In this document: one piece after another, positions 47,654 through 57,748 of the stretch | Numbering within the stretch: the stretch's first letter is position 1 | Layout of the letters: the number at the start of each line of letters is the position of its first letter | From: Halomonas salipaludis | GTDB lineage: Bacteria > Pseudomonadota > Gammaproteobacteria > Pseudomonadales > Halomonadaceae | DNA: 64,000 nucleotides | Direction of reading: 5' to 3' | Assembly: GCF_002286975.1 (NCBI RefSeq) | Contig: NZ_NSKB01000006.1 | Span: 186,001 to 250,000 of the forward strand | Notes under the pieces: model-generated | Databases searched by the model: none | The model's input: the letters and a program-made list of their open reading frames with translations, nothing else | What the model was told of the DNA's origin: nothing | Made by a program: the position numbers and the translations under genes

Positions 47654-48745
47654 ATGTCCACGCCAGTCAATGTCTTGAAATTTCTCGCTACCGGGGTGGC
47701 CGCCGGCACCCTCGCGATCTCTTCAGCGTTCGCTGATAAAACGTTCGATCGCGTCGAACTGATTATTCCTTATGGCCCGGGTGGCGGCTCGAGCTTGCAT
47801 GGTCGCGTGGTTGCCGATGCTTTGGAGAAAACTTTGCCGGGCAACCCGACCATAGTAGTGCGCAATGTGCCGGGCGCGGGCTCGGTACGTGGCATCAACG
47901 AATTTAACCAAACCGCCACACCGGACGGCAACACCATTGCCTCGATTGCTAGCGGGACTTTCTTCAGTTACGTGGTGGATAACCCAACCGTTCGGTACCC
48001 GCTCACGGAGTTTAACGCGTTTCTCAGCTCGCCCTTCGGTGTGATCATGTACGCCCGCAAGGACCAGGCCGGTGGCTTGACAGGTAACGCAGAGGAAGAC
48101 GTGAAGAAACTACAGGAAAATCCTCCGAACTACGGTGGCCAGGATGCGACGTCCTCGGATATGCCGGCCCTACTGGCCATGCACATGTTGGGCATTCAAC
48201 CACGCGTCCTGTTCGGGGTGAGTAATAATGAAGCCCGCGGCGCCTTTGAGCGCGGCGAGCTGACCATGAACTACGACAATATGGCATCGTGGGAGTCAGG
48301 AGTTGTGCCGCTGATCGAGGATGGCACCGCCGTTCCGATGTTTACCTTTGGCTATGTGAACGAAGATAACGAAGTCGTGCGTGACCCGATGGCCCCCGAT
48401 ATCCCCACGTTCAATGAAGTCTATGAGGAAGTCCACGGTGAGCCATTATCGGGTGTCGAGAAGGACATATGGATGGCCATGCTCGCGATACGGGTCATGG
48501 GCTCCAAAATGTTCGTGCTACCCAAAGATACACCACAGGAAATCATCGACATCTACTCCGAGGCGGCCAAGCAGGCGATGGCCAACCTTGAGGATGACCC
48601 GGCAGCCATCGATATCCTCGGCCCCTACCCCCAAGCCATTGGTAAAGACGCGCAGCGCACCATGTTGGATGCTGCCTCGTTCACCGAGGAGCAATCCGAA
48701 TACCTGCGTAACTGGGCGCAAGAAGTATATGACGTTCAGCTGTAA
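47654..48745 (+). CDS. tctC: Tripartite tricarboxylate transporter substrate-binding protein (TctC/Bug family)
   Basis: 363 residues. A signal peptide (residues 1-27, ending SSAFA) sends it to the periplasm. Bug-family landmarks: VELIIPYGPGGGSSLHGRVV, IVVRNVPGAGSVRGINEF and NYGGQDATSSDMPALLAM. It is longer than the usual 320. It captures a carboxylate and hands it to TctAB. AAAAGGAGAC precedes the ATG. It lies between tcuA and the fused permease, and a strong hairpin after its stop may raise its mRNA level relative to the permease. Confidence 0.9.
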   Translation: MSTPVNVLKFLATGVAAGTLAISSAFADKTFDRVELIIPYGPGGGSSLHGRVVADALEKTLPGNPTIVVRNVPGAGSVRGINEFNQTATPDGNTIASIASGTFFSYVVDNPTVRYPLTEFNAFLSSPFGVIMYARKDQAGGLTGNAEEDVKKLQENPPNYGGQDATSSDMPALLAMHMLGIQPRVLFGVSNNEARGAFERGELTMNYDNMASWESGVVPLIEDGTAVPMFTFGYVNEDNEVVRDPMAPDIPTFNEVYEEVHGEPLSGVEKDIWMAMLAIRVMGSKMFVLPKDTPQEIIDIYSEAAKQAMANLEDDPAAIDILGPYPQAIGKDAQRTMLDAASFTEEQSEYLRNWAQEVYDVQL

Positions 48746-48761
48746 ATATTTTAGTCGCCAT

Positions 48762-48785
48762 AGGCGGGGACCGTATTCCCCGCCT
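48762..48785 (+). promoter_or_regulatory. Intercistronic hairpin between tctC and tctA
   Basis: Perfect 9-bp stem AGGCGGGGA/TCCCCGCCT with a 6-nt loop, 17 bp after the tctC stop. No T-run follows, so it probably protects the tctC message or attenuates, as is common after binding-protein genes. Confidence 0.6.
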
Positions 48786-48888
48786 GATCGATCCACGCGT
48801 TATCCACCCTTGCTTTGGCCTCCCGGCGTATCAGGTTTGGGGTGTATGGCCGGCGTGAGATATTTTCCAACTGCTTAGGAAACTGCCG

Positions 48889-50862
48889 ATGGACGCAAGC
48901 ATTTTCGAGTTTGCTGGCCAGGCGATCTTCCAGCTGCTCACAGGGAATCATGTCCTCTATCTCATCCTGGGTGTCACGCTCGGGCTGACTGTGGGACTTC
49001 TGCCAGGCCTCGGTGGCATCTCAGGGATGGCCTTGCTGCTTCCCTTCGTTTATGGCCTGGATCAAGGCTCGGCCTTGGCGATGTTGGTCGGCCTGACCGC
49101 GGTCACAACTACCTCAGATACATTTCCTGCTGTGCTATTGGGGGTCCCAGGCAGTTCGGGGTCCCAAGCCACGGTTGTCGATGGTTTTCCTCTCGCCAAA
49201 CAAGGCCATGGCGCCCGCGCTCTCGCGGCAGCCTTCGGCGCTTCTCTATGTGGTGGGCTAATTGGAGCTGCCCTGCTGTCCATGTCGGTGCTGGCCGCCC
49301 GTCCGATTTTGCTCGCCATGGGCTTCGGTGAGCAGCTCATGCTGGTGCTCCTCGCCTTAACGTTTGTTGGCATGCTCACCGGCCCCAGCATGCTCAAAGG
49401 ACTGGCCGCCTGCGGCATTGGGCTATTGATTGCCACGATTGGCGTTTCGTCGGCCACGGCACAGTTGCGCCTGACGTTTGGGGTTGAATACCTCTATGAA
49501 GGCATCCCTCTAGTCATTGTCGGCCTGGGCTTATTTGCTGTGCCCGAAATACTGGATGTGTTACGGCATCAAAAAACTATCGCTCAAGCCAGCCCCATGG
49601 GCTCCGGCTGGTTAAAAGGTTTGAAGGATGTCGTTAAAAACCGCTGGCTCGTGCTGCGTTGCGGGCTGTTGGGCTCGACCGTAGGCGCCCTGCCAGGGTT
49701 AGGTGGCACCGTGGTCGATTGGATTGCTTACGGCTACACTAAGCAGAGCACCAAGAACAAGGAGCTCTTTGGAAAAGGCGATATCCGTGGCGTGATTGGT
49801 CCCGAGTCGGCTAATAACGCCAAAGAAGGCGGCGCTCTGATTCCGACCATGTTCCTCGGTATTCCTGGCTCCGGCACCATGGCCCTATTGCTCGGCGCCT
49901 TTGTTATGATAGGCGTCACGCCGGGCCGCGCTCTAGTAACGAACCAGCTAGACATCGTTTACTTGGTTATTTGGTCGCTGGCCTTGGCTAATATTGTCGG
50001 CGCGTTCTTTTGCATCGGGCTAGCCAAGCCGATTGCAAAGATTACCACTGTGCGCTATACGCTCATCGCGCCGTTCATGTTCGTGCTGATCTTTTTCGCG
50101 GCATTCCAGACCTCACGGCATTGGGGCGACCTGATAGCCCTACTAGTCCTAGGTGGGCTTGGCGTCTTCATGAAGCGTTATGGCTGGTCGCGAGCCGCGT
50201 TACTGATCGGTTTTGTATTGTCTCCTTCCTTAGAAGATGCTGTTTACCGCACGGTCCAAATCTATGGCTTTGACGTTCTGTTACGCCCGGTAGCGATGAG
50301 CTTGCTTGGTGTAGCCGCCATTTGCCTGTTCTTTGTGTTGCGTGCCCGCGATAGCGGTGGTGAACAAGAAGTCACTCAGGCCTCGGCCCAGAAGCGTTTG
50401 CCGCAGATCCTATTCACACTGCTGCTCGGTGGGTTCGTGGTGTTATCGTTGCTGGATGCACAAAATCTGCGCTTCCTAGCCTACGTCTTCCCCATCTCGG
50501 TGGCTGTGTTTACCGGGGGATTGATAGTATTGTTGTCGGTGCTATACATCTCCCGCCGGGAAGCCCCGCGCCTGTTCTGTGATACCGAAGCGGAATACCG
50601 GGCTGCCGGATCGACCGCACGCCCTATGTTGTTCTTTTTTGGCCTGTTCGCTTCCCTGCCGGCTATCTCCGCGGTGATCGGATTCTTCTTGGCTGTCCCG
50701 GTATTCTTAGCCCTGTTCCTGCGCATCATGGCTCAGCTGTCCTGGCTGAAGGCCATGCTGGCCGCCGCCCTCGCCACAGCTCTGCTGTGGTTCCTGGGAG
50801 ACATGCTGGTGTTGCGCTATCCCCAAGGTTGGCTGCAGACCATGATGAATTTCCCAGGCTAA
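48889..50862 (+). CDS. tctA: TctA-TctB fused tricarboxylate transporter permease
   Basis: 657 residues, much longer than TctA (about 500). Residues 1-500 are TctA: GLTVGLLPGLGGISGMALLL, then LLGVPGSSGSQATVVDGFPL, and later GALIPTMFLGIPGSGTMALL. Residues about 505-657, beginning RLPQILFTLLLGGFVVLSLL, contain four further helices resembling the small TctB subunit, and no separate tctB is present. With tctC this makes a complete system. No strong ribosome-binding site before the ATG at 48889. Confidence 0.9.
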   Translation: MDASIFEFAGQAIFQLLTGNHVLYLILGVTLGLTVGLLPGLGGISGMALLLPFVYGLDQGSALAMLVGLTAVTTTSDTFPAVLLGVPGSSGSQATVVDGFPLAKQGHGARALAAAFGASLCGGLIGAALLSMSVLAARPILLAMGFGEQLMLVLLALTFVGMLTGPSMLKGLAACGIGLLIATIGVSSATAQLRLTFGVEYLYEGIPLVIVGLGLFAVPEILDVLRHQKTIAQASPMGSGWLKGLKDVVKNRWLVLRCGLLGSTVGALPGLGGTVVDWIAYGYTKQSTKNKELFGKGDIRGVIGPESANNAKEGGALIPTMFLGIPGSGTMALLLGAFVMIGVTPGRALVTNQLDIVYLVIWSLALANIVGAFFCIGLAKPIAKITTVRYTLIAPFMFVLIFFAAFQTSRHWGDLIALLVLGGLGVFMKRYGWSRAALLIGFVLSPSLEDAVYRTVQIYGFDVLLRPVAMSLLGVAAICLFFVLRARDSGGEQEVTQASAQKRLPQILFTLLLGGFVVLSLLDAQNLRFLAYVFPISVAVFTGGLIVLLSVLYISRREAPRLFCDTEAEYRAAGSTARPMLFFFGLFASLPAISAVIGFFLAVPVFLALFLRIMAQLSWLKAMLAAALATALLWFLGDMLVLRYPQGWLQTMMNFPG

Positions 50863-50926
50863 CGCTCAAAGGTACCGTTCCAACCATCATATGGCCGGAA
50901 CGAGTGCCAAACGCTTGAAACAAGAG

Positions 50927-52015
50927 ATGCCCATGCCTCTGTTATTGACCAATGATGATATCGCGCCGCTGCTGGATCCGCTGGCGGTGATAAACATACT
51001 CGACCAGACCTATTCGGCCTTTGCCCTGGGTACAGGAGTGACGGCTCCACGCCTGGATCTCCAGGCCTCAAAAAACAATGCCGGCGAAGCCTACCAACTC
51101 GGCATTGCCGCGGGGCTCAGCGGGCGTTATGGAGCGCTGCGCATCAAGTCCGACATGACCTACCGACGCGAAGTGGCTGGCCGGCCACGCAAAGAAAAGT
51201 ACTGTGTCGAACCCGGCACTTACTGCGGCTTGATCCTGCTGTTTTCCCTGGAGAATGGCGAGTTGCTGGCCATTCTGCATGACGGCCTGATTCAGAAGAT
51301 GCGGGTGGGGGCGGACTCCGCCCTCGGTGCACGCTATCTGGCGCGTGAGGATGCCGCAGTATTGGGTATCCTCGGAGCAGGCGGCATGGCAAGGACCCAT
51401 ATTGACACTATTACAATGATCAGGCCCATCGAGCAGGTGCGCATATATAGCCCCACCGAGGCCAACCGAGAAGCCTTGGCTGTGTACGGACGCGCACGAG
51501 GACTGGACACCAAGGCGGTGGAAAGTCCCGAGGCGGCCTTTGACGGAGCCGATATTATTTCGGCATGTACCAATGCGGTCGGCCCAGTAATCCATGGCCC
51601 TCACCTGGCTCCGGGTATGCATATCACCTCGATTGGGGGCACTCTTGATACGCACGCTTCGGCGCGAGTGGACGTAGCACTGCGGCTGGGTAACGCCACT
51701 GCACCAACCGAAATGCCCGATTGGCGCTTCGAGGAAGAGTGCATGTCTTTCGTCCCCGATGTAGGCAAGTCTGAGGCCGGAGGTACACGCCGCTTCGCCG
51801 ATGTCCCGCTTAGCCGACTCATCATGCTGCGTGAGTTACTGAACGCGCCCAAGCGTGGGCGATGTACCCCCGAACAGATCACCTTTTCCGAGCGTGGCAA
51901 TATCCATGGCGTGCAGTTTGCCGGCGTCGCAGGGCTGATCTATGAGCGCGCGCTAGCGCAGGGACTTGGGACTCCCATGGGCAGCGAGACTTTCTTGCAA
52001 AACATCCGCAATTAA
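50927..52015 (+). CDS. Ornithine cyclodeaminase/mu-crystallin-family protein
   Basis: About 362 residues. The N-terminal part has LTNDDIAPLLDPLAVINILD and GALRIKSDMTYRREVAG with the substrate Lys/Arg region. The Rossmann domain has VLGILGAGGMARTHIDTITM (about 145-165) and a late RFADVPLSRLIMLREL. Family members are NAD(P)-dependent cyclodeaminases, imine reductases or ketimine reductases. Start uncertain among 50891, 50927 and 50933; I prefer 50927 or 50933 near the AAGAGA. Its place between the transporter and the lyase suggests a nitrogen-containing intermediate or a redox step (inference). Confidence 0.87.
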   Translation: MPMPLLLTNDDIAPLLDPLAVINILDQTYSAFALGTGVTAPRLDLQASKNNAGEAYQLGIAAGLSGRYGALRIKSDMTYRREVAGRPRKEKYCVEPGTYCGLILLFSLENGELLAILHDGLIQKMRVGADSALGARYLAREDAAVLGILGAGGMARTHIDTITMIRPIEQVRIYSPTEANREALAVYGRARGLDTKAVESPEAAFDGADIISACTNAVGPVIHGPHLAPGMHITSIGGTLDTHASARVDVALRLGNATAPTEMPDWRFEEECMSFVPDVGKSEAGGTRRFADVPLSRLIMLRELLNAPKRGRCTPEQITFSERGNIHGVQFAGVAGLIYERALAQGLGTPMGSETFLQNIRN

Positions 52016-52028
52016 CGGACTAACCAAT

Positions 52029-52949
52029 ATGAATTCTAACTTGCGGCAACTACTCTCACGTGAAGATTTTTTGGTCTCCCCTGGGGTATATGACTGCTAT
52101 AGCGCGTTGTTGGCGGAGCAAGCCGGCTTCAACCTAGTCTCCACCACCGGCGCGGGGATGGTCAATGCGCGCCTGGGCATGCCTGACGTGGGCATCTTCT
52201 CGATGCGCGACAATGTCGATACGGTGCGGATGATCGCCCGCAGCGTTGAAGTGCCCGTCTCCGCCGATGCCGAGGCCGGTTACGGCAATGCGGCCACCGT
52301 CTGGTACGTGGTGCGCGAGTTCGAGGCGGCCGGGGCGGCGTCGGTCAGCATCGAAGACCAGGTCATGCCCAAGCGTTGCGGCCACCTGCAGGGCAAGGAA
52401 GTCGTCCCGATGCTGGAAATGACCCGCAAGATCGAGGCCGCCGTGGCGGCCCGTTACAGCGAGGATTTCCTGATCATCGCCCGCACCGATGCTATCGCCA
52501 CCGAGGGCGTCGACGGCGCCGTGGCTCGCGCCAAGGCCTACGAGGCGGCCGGCGCCGATGTGATCTTCCCCGATGCGGTGCGCGATGGCGATGACATCGC
52601 CCGCATCGTCGAAGCTGTGAACATCCCGGTGCGGATCAACATGGGCTTCGGCATCCGCACCCGTACCACCACGCCGCTGATGGCCATCCCCGACCTTAAG
52701 CGCCTGGGTGTCCGCTGGATCAGCCTTTCGCGCATGTTGCCGGCGGCCGCCATTCGGGGTATGTCGATGGCCCTCAAGGTTATGCGTGAGAGCATGGAGT
52801 CTGGCGTCGTCGCCGAGCGGCCAGACCTGGTCGCCGACATGTCGGAGATCACAGAACTGATGGATTACCGCAGCTATTTCGAGGTGGAGCGCCGCTTTCT
52901 CTCTGAAGAGAACATCGAACGCAAATACGGAACCGAGGAGAAACAGTGA
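52029..52949 (+). CDS. Isocitrate lyase/PEP mutase-superfamily enzyme, PrpB-like (copy 2)
   Basis: 306 residues. DFLVSPGVYDCYSALLAEQA at the start, then DAEAGYGNAATVWYVV (metal ligands) and SIEDQVMPKRCGHLQGK with the superfamily KRCGH and catalytic Cys. It is distinct from copy 1. The first 40 codons are less GC-rich than the rest (my count of third positions: 23 of 38 G/C, against 43 of 52 in the next block). The stop TGA overlaps the next gene's GTG start by 4 bp (GTGA), so the two are translationally coupled. Confidence 0.87.
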   Translation: MNSNLRQLLSREDFLVSPGVYDCYSALLAEQAGFNLVSTTGAGMVNARLGMPDVGIFSMRDNVDTVRMIARSVEVPVSADAEAGYGNAATVWYVVREFEAAGAASVSIEDQVMPKRCGHLQGKEVVPMLEMTRKIEAAVAARYSEDFLIIARTDAIATEGVDGAVARAKAYEAAGADVIFPDAVRDGDDIARIVEAVNIPVRINMGFGIRTRTTTPLMAIPDLKRLGVRWISLSRMLPAAAIRGMSMALKVMRESMESGVVAERPDLVADMSEITELMDYRSYFEVERRFLSEENIERKYGTEEKQ

Positions 52950-54343
52950 ACGCCGTAGCAAAGAGTTCCACCAGCAGCCCGAGCGCGGCGCAAATCCTCG
53001 CTGACTACGCTACCAGCCTGCGCTACGAGGACCTGCCACCGCACGTCATTGAACTGGCCCGCCAGTGCCTGGTCGATGCCGTCGCCTGCGCGGTCTTCGG
53101 CAAGGATTTTCCGTGGTCCCAAACTGTCCTCGAGTACGCACGCAGCACCGGCGAAGGCGGGCCTTGTCGGCTTCCCGGCGTGCCTGAACTGCGACTTGGC
53201 CTACCTCAGGCTGCCCTGGCCCTGGGCACCTTCGGCCACGCCTTCGAACTCGACAGCCTGCGCAAGCCTGGCGCGGGGGTGCATCCTGGCGCGACCGTTG
53301 CCCTTCCGGCGCTGGCTGCGGCCCAGGCCAATGGTGCCAGCGGCCGCGACCTGCTGGTCGCCATTGTGGCGGGCTGCGAAGTGATGTTCCGCATCGGTGC
53401 GGCAACCCTCCACACCCCGGAGAAGGTCGGCTTCCACGCGCCGGGACTGACCGGACCCTTCGGCGCGGCAACCGCCTGCGGCGTGCTCTCGGGGCTGTCG
53501 GCTTCACAACTCACCCATGCCTACGGCATTGCCGGCTCGCTGGCCAGCGGCCTGTTGGCCTTCGCGCGCGTTGGGCGCGGTGGCATGGTCAAAAGATTGC
53601 ATCTGGGCCGTGCCGCCGAGAGTGGCGTGCTAGCGACAAATCTCGCTGCGGCAGGCTATGAAGGGCCCGATAGCGTGCTGGACGGTGAGTTCGGGCTGCT
53701 CGATACTTTCTGCGGCGAGTCAAGCCCCGACTTGCTTACGGCGGGACTGAGACAGCAGTACGAGATTGAGCGGCTATGTATTAAGCGCTACGCCTGCCAT
53801 GTTACTGCCCAAGCCCCCGTGCAGTTCCTGCGTGAGCAGATGGCCACGCACGGCCTGACCGGACACAACATCGAGGCAATAGTCGTGCGCAGCAGCCGAA
53901 AAGTTGTCACCCACCACAGTGAGCTCGAACCGAACGACATCATGCTTGCTCAGTATAGTGTCCCGTTTACCCTAGCAATTGCTGCCTTTTTAGATCCCAT
54001 TGACCCGTGTGTGTTTGACGAAAAAGCCTTACATTCACCCGATATCCGCGCATTGGCCAAGCGCATCCAAGTTACTGAACGGGAGGGGCCCGTGCCCAAA
54101 GGCTGGGGGGCTGAAGTAGAGGTCCATACTTACGACGGGCGGATTTTTACCGGTACCCAAGAGGCATTCCTGGGTAGTCCCGAGGAGCCACTATCGCAGG
54201 CAGCACTACGTGCTAAGTTTGATGCACTTTGTGCCGGGCTGAGTGCGTCCGACAGCATGGACTTATTCGATTCCCTATGGCACATCGAAGCCACACAGGA
54301 TCTGTCCCAGTTAGTCAATAGCTTGGACCTTGCTCGCACCTAA
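52946..54343 (+). CDS. MmgE/PrpD-family protein (island copy 3)
   Basis: 465 residues. Family blocks: [60 protein letters not shown]. It resembles copy 1 in length and style. The usual Asp-Asp pair reads Glu-Leu-Asp here, so activity may differ. GTG start overlapping the previous stop. The first 700 bp are very GC-rich and the last 400-500 bp visibly less so, which suggests a recombinant gene. Confidence 0.88.
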   Translation: MNAVAKSSTSSPSAAQILADYATSLRYEDLPPHVIELARQCLVDAVACAVFGKDFPWSQTVLEYARSTGEGGPCRLPGVPELRLGLPQAALALGTFGHAFELDSLRKPGAGVHPGATVALPALAAAQANGASGRDLLVAIVAGCEVMFRIGAATLHTPEKVGFHAPGLTGPFGAATACGVLSGLSASQLTHAYGIAGSLASGLLAFARVGRGGMVKRLHLGRAAESGVLATNLAAAGYEGPDSVLDGEFGLLDTFCGESSPDLLTAGLRQQYEIERLCIKRYACHVTAQAPVQFLREQMATHGLTGHNIEAIVVRSSRKVVTHHSELEPNDIMLAQYSVPFTLAIAAFLDPIDPCVFDEKALHSPDIRALAKRIQVTEREGPVPKGWGAEVEVHTYDGRIFTGTQEAFLGSPEEPLSQAALRAKFDALCAGLSASDSMDLFDSLWHIEATQDLSQLVNSLDLART

Positions 54344-54374
54344 TTCACTCGACCAGTATAAAGTGAGGCTCATT

Positions 54375-55124
54375 ATGAAGATCTTAGTCGCTGTAAAACG
54401 CGTCGTTGATGCCAACGTTAAGGTGCGCGTAAACGGAGACAACACGGGAGTGGAACTTGCTAACGTCAAGATGGCCATGAATCCCTTCTGCGAGATCGCC
54501 GTGGAAGAGGCGGTGCGCCTGAAAGAAAAGGGCGTGGCCAGCGAAGTGGTCGCCGTGACCATCGGCCCCAAGGCCGCCCAGGAGCAGTTGCGCACCGCGC
54601 TGGCGCTGGGTGCCGACCGTGCCATTCACATTCAGACCGAGGAACACGTCGAGTCGCTGGTGGTAGCCAAGCTGCTGGCTACGGTCGTCGAGGCGGAACA
54701 GCCGGGGCTCACGATCCTCGGCAAGCAGGCCATCGACACCGACAACAACCAGACCGGGCAGATGCTCGCCGCCTTGACCGGGATGGCCCAGGGCACCTTC
54801 GCCTCCGAGGTCAAGGTCGACAACGACAAGGTCGCCGTCACCCGCGAGATCGACGGCGGGCTGCAGACCATCGAGCTGATCCTGCCGGCGGTGATCACCA
54901 CCGACCTGCGCTTGAACGAGCCGCGCTACGCCAAGCTGCCCGATATCATGAAGGCCAAGAAGAAACCACTCGACGTCAAGTGGCCGACCGATCTCGGCGT
55001 TGCGGTGCAAAGCAAGCTGACCCTGCTCAAGGTCGAGTCGCCGGCCGAGCGTAAGGGCGGCATCAAGGTGGGCTCCGTTGACGAGCTCGTGGACAAGCTG
55101 AAGAACGAAGCGAAGGTGATCTAA
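54375..55124 (+). CDS. etfB: Electron transfer flavoprotein beta subunit
   Basis: 249 residues; together with EtfA it takes electrons from flavin dehydrogenases. [20 protein letters not shown] and [19 protein letters not shown] are ETF-beta landmarks, and [20 protein letters not shown] is the AMP/FAD-adenine loop. The ETF-beta recognition loop region around [19 protein letters not shown] contains the Lys used for methylation in other bacteria. A GAGG lies 3-6 nt before the ATG. Its position after dehydrogenase and lyase genes suggests it serves TcuA or a related enzyme. Confidence 0.95.
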   Translation: MKILVAVKRVVDANVKVRVNGDNTGVELANVKMAMNPFCEIAVEEAVRLKEKGVASEVVAVTIGPKAAQEQLRTALALGADRAIHIQTEEHVESLVVAKLLATVVEAEQPGLTILGKQAIDTDNNQTGQMLAALTGMAQGTFASEVKVDNDKVAVTREIDGGLQTIELILPAVITTDLRLNEPRYAKLPDIMKAKKKPLDVKWPTDLGVAVQSKLTLLKVESPAERKGGIKVGSVDELVDKLKNEAKVI

Positions 55125-56068
55125 TGAGCATCCTCATCCTTGCCGAACATCATGATAGGCAGCTCGCCGGCGCCACCGCCCACGTGGCCGCTGCCGCCCA
55201 AGAGATTAAAGAGATCCTCGGCGGCGATATCGACGTGCTGGTCGCGGGCGAGAACGTCTCCGTCGTGGCCGAAGCCGCCGCCAAGCTCGACGGTGTGGCC
55301 AAGGTTCGCGTGGCAGACAATGCCGTCTACGCCCACCAGCTCGCCGAGCCCATGGGCGCGCTGCTGGCCGAACTCGCCGGCGACTACAGCCACGTGCTGG
55401 GTGCCGCCTCCACCACCGGCAAGAACGTGCTTCCGCGCGTCGCCGCGCTGAAAGACGTGTCGCAGATCTCCGAGATCCTCGACGTGGTCGACGCCGACAC
55501 CTTCAAGCGCCCAATCTATGCCGGCAACGCCATCGCTACGGTGAAGAGCTCCGATCCGCTCAAGGTGATCACCGTGCGCAGCACCGGCTTCGATGCCGTC
55601 GGCGAAGAGGGCAGTGCCGCCATCGAGAGCGTCGAAACCGTGGTGGAGAACTCTCAGTCCACCTTCGCCAAGCAGGCGCTGGCCCAGAACGACCGCCCTG
55701 AGCTCTCCGCGGCCAAGGTGGTCATCTCCGGCGGGCGCGGCATGGGCAGCGGCGAGAATTTCAAGCTGCTCGAGGGCATCGCCGACAAGCTGGGCGCGGC
55801 CATTGGCGCCTCACGGGCCGCGGTGGACGCCGGCTTCGTGCTCAACGACATGCAGGTCGGCCAGACCGGCAAGATCGTTGCCCCGGAGCTGTACATAGCG
55901 GTGGGGATCAGCGGGGCGATCCAGCACCTGGCGGGGATGAAGGACTCCAAGGTGATCGTGGCGATCAACAAGGACGAGGAGGCGCCAATTTTCCAGGTCG
56001 CGGATTACGGTCTTGTCGCTGACCTCTTTGAAGCTTTGCCCGTCCTCCAATCAGCGTTGTCAAAATAG
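55124..56068 (+). CDS. etfA: Electron transfer flavoprotein alpha subunit
   Basis: 314 residues. The C-terminal FAD domain (about 190-314) has [20 protein letters not shown], then [20 protein letters not shown] and [20 protein letters not shown], all typical of ETF-alpha. The start ATG overlaps the etfB stop (TAATG). Most of the gene is GC-rich, but from about 55985 to the stop codon the composition changes sharply to that of the AT-rich downstream region, a likely recombination junction. Confidence 0.95.
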   Translation: MSILILAEHHDRQLAGATAHVAAAAQEIKEILGGDIDVLVAGENVSVVAEAAAKLDGVAKVRVADNAVYAHQLAEPMGALLAELAGDYSHVLGAASTTGKNVLPRVAALKDVSQISEILDVVDADTFKRPIYAGNAIATVKSSDPLKVITVRSTGFDAVGEEGSAAIESVETVVENSQSTFAKQALAQNDRPELSAAKVVISGGRGMGSGENFKLLEGIADKLGAAIGASRAAVDAGFVLNDMQVGQTGKIVAPELYIAVGISGAIQHLAGMKDSKVIVAINKDEEAPIFQVADYGLVADLFEALPVLQSALSK

Positions 56069-56171
56069 CCTGCCTTGTTATTAATCAATACGTCAATACC
56101 TCGGCCCGCTGCCTTACCGGCAGCGACTGAGGCCACGCCCTTAACGCATCCTATGGTAAAGAAATCAAGCA
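56069..56171 (-). pseudogene. SDR-family remnant
   Basis: On the minus strand one open frame reads [17 protein letters not shown], which matches the DxLINNAG block of short-chain dehydrogenases (with an extra Lys). The surrounding sequence is too short for a gene, and no nucleotide-binding motif remains. It lies directly after the etfA stop, at the composition break. Confidence 0.45.
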
Positions 56172-56255
56172 TAACTTTTCTCATATAGGACTTCTTCTAT
56201 CAGGTGTGTATAACTTTTCGTTCTTGCCCTCCTCTCTGTGAAAAAGGTTAAAGCT

Positions 56256-57485
56256 ATGGCGATAACGTCGCTCGATAAAAGCAAGATCCGTATTTTGCTA
56301 CTTGAAGGGATACACCAATCCGCAGTCGACACCCTTATTGATGCGGGATACACAAATATTGAACGCCTACCCCACGCCTTGCCAGAAGAAGAACTGATTG
56401 CCAAAATTTGCAACGTGCATTTTTTGGGTATTCGCTCACGGACGCGACTGACCGAGAGAGTCTTCGAGGCCACCGATAAACTGTTGTCCGTTGGCTGCTT
56501 CGGTATTGGCACCAATCAGGTAGACCTGAATGCAGCGACGCGTCGAGGTGTCGCCGTGTTCAATGCTCCCTTTTCCAACTCCCGCAGCGTCGCTGAACTG
56601 GTGCTTGCGGAAGCCATCATGTTGCTGCGCGGGATCCCCGCCAAAAGCGCAGCAGCCCATCGTGGCGTCTGGATGAAGCACGCCAAGGACAGCTTCGAGG
56701 TGCGTGGCAAAAAGCTAGGCATAGTTGGTTACGGCAATATCGGCAGCCAATTGAGTGTGTTGGCAGAATCACTAGGCATGGATGTGCTCTTTTACGATGT
56801 AGTGACAAAACTTCCGCTAGGCAACGCGGTTCAGGTATTGTCGCTGGACACCCTGCTTGAGCGCAGCGATATTATCAGCTTGCATGTGCCTGAAACCCAG
56901 TCCACGCGTAACATGATCGACTATAAGCAGTTAGCGCTGATGAAGCCTACCAGTATACTGATTAACGCCTCGCGGGGTACGGTGGTTAATATCGATGTTC
57001 TCGCCGGCATGCTGCGTCAAGACAAGTTGCTCGGGGCCGCCATCGATGTGTTCCCTATTGAGCCACCGTCTAATGATCATGATTTCGTTTCACCCTTGTG
57101 CGGGATTGATAATGTTATCCTGACCCCACACATTGGAGGTAGCACGCTTGAAGCCCAGATAAATATTGGAACAGAAGTGGCCGAAAAGTTATCCAAATAC
57201 AGTGATACCGGAACCACAGTCTCCTCTGTTAATCTTCCAGAAGTGGCTCTGCCATCGCACCCAGGTCAACATCGTCTACTACACATTCACGAAAACATTC
57301 CAGGCGTTATGTCAGAGATTAACAATATATTTTGTAATAATAAAATCAATATACTCAGCCAGTACTTAAGAACTAACGAAGCTATTGGTTATGCCGTGAT
57401 TGATGTCGGCCAAGAATATAGTGAACTAGCTCTAAAGAAACTCAGGTCGGTGCAGGGTACTGTAAAATGCCGCGTACTTTTCTAG
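56256..57485 (+). CDS. serA: D-3-phosphoglycerate dehydrogenase-like 2-hydroxyacid dehydrogenase
   Basis: 409 residues, same length as E. coli SerA. The N-terminal part has CFGIGTNQVDLNAATRRGVA (about 81-100). The Rossmann motif is LGIVGYGNIGSQ (158-163 for GYGNIG). The active site has INASRGTVVNIDVLAGML (Arg), the AIDVFPIEPPSN region (Asp/Glu), and TPHIGGSTLEAQINIG (His). A C-terminal ACT domain (about 335-409) would bind serine or another effector. The gene is clearly AT-richer than its neighbours. It could be a second serA or act on a 2-hydroxyacid of the island's pathway. Confidence 0.88.
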   Translation: MAITSLDKSKIRILLLEGIHQSAVDTLIDAGYTNIERLPHALPEEELIAKICNVHFLGIRSRTRLTERVFEATDKLLSVGCFGIGTNQVDLNAATRRGVAVFNAPFSNSRSVAELVLAEAIMLLRGIPAKSAAAHRGVWMKHAKDSFEVRGKKLGIVGYGNIGSQLSVLAESLGMDVLFYDVVTKLPLGNAVQVLSLDTLLERSDIISLHVPETQSTRNMIDYKQLALMKPTSILINASRGTVVNIDVLAGMLRQDKLLGAAIDVFPIEPPSNDHDFVSPLCGIDNVILTPHIGGSTLEAQINIGTEVAEKLSKYSDTGTTVSSVNLPEVALPSHPGQHRLLHIHENIPGVMSEINNIFCNNKINILSQYLRTNEAIGYAVIDVGQEYSELALKKLRSVQGTVKCRVLF

Positions 57486-57748
57486 ACAAATATCTTTCCT
57501 AACCGGCCAAAAGCCACCTAATGCGCCTTTATTCTTTGGCGCGACGATGCCTGGCTAGGGCTGCTGTCGGTCTCCTTTTGCGTATCGCCCTACGTCAGGT
57601 CCGGCAAGAGTCCCGGCATGAAAGTCTGCTGATCTGGGGCCCGTCTGGACGCCGCTGCGCTGCTCAGGCGAAGCGTGGGGCGAACCAGTCGCAAACGGAG
57701 CACAACGGGCCGCAGCCCCGTCAACAATGATTGATTATGGAGAACGAG
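57486..57748. other. Gene-free spacer before ETF-QO
   Basis: 263 bp with no convincing frame, stem-loop or promoter. It falls at the transition from the AT-rich serA to the GC-rich ETF-QO gene. Confidence 0.5.
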
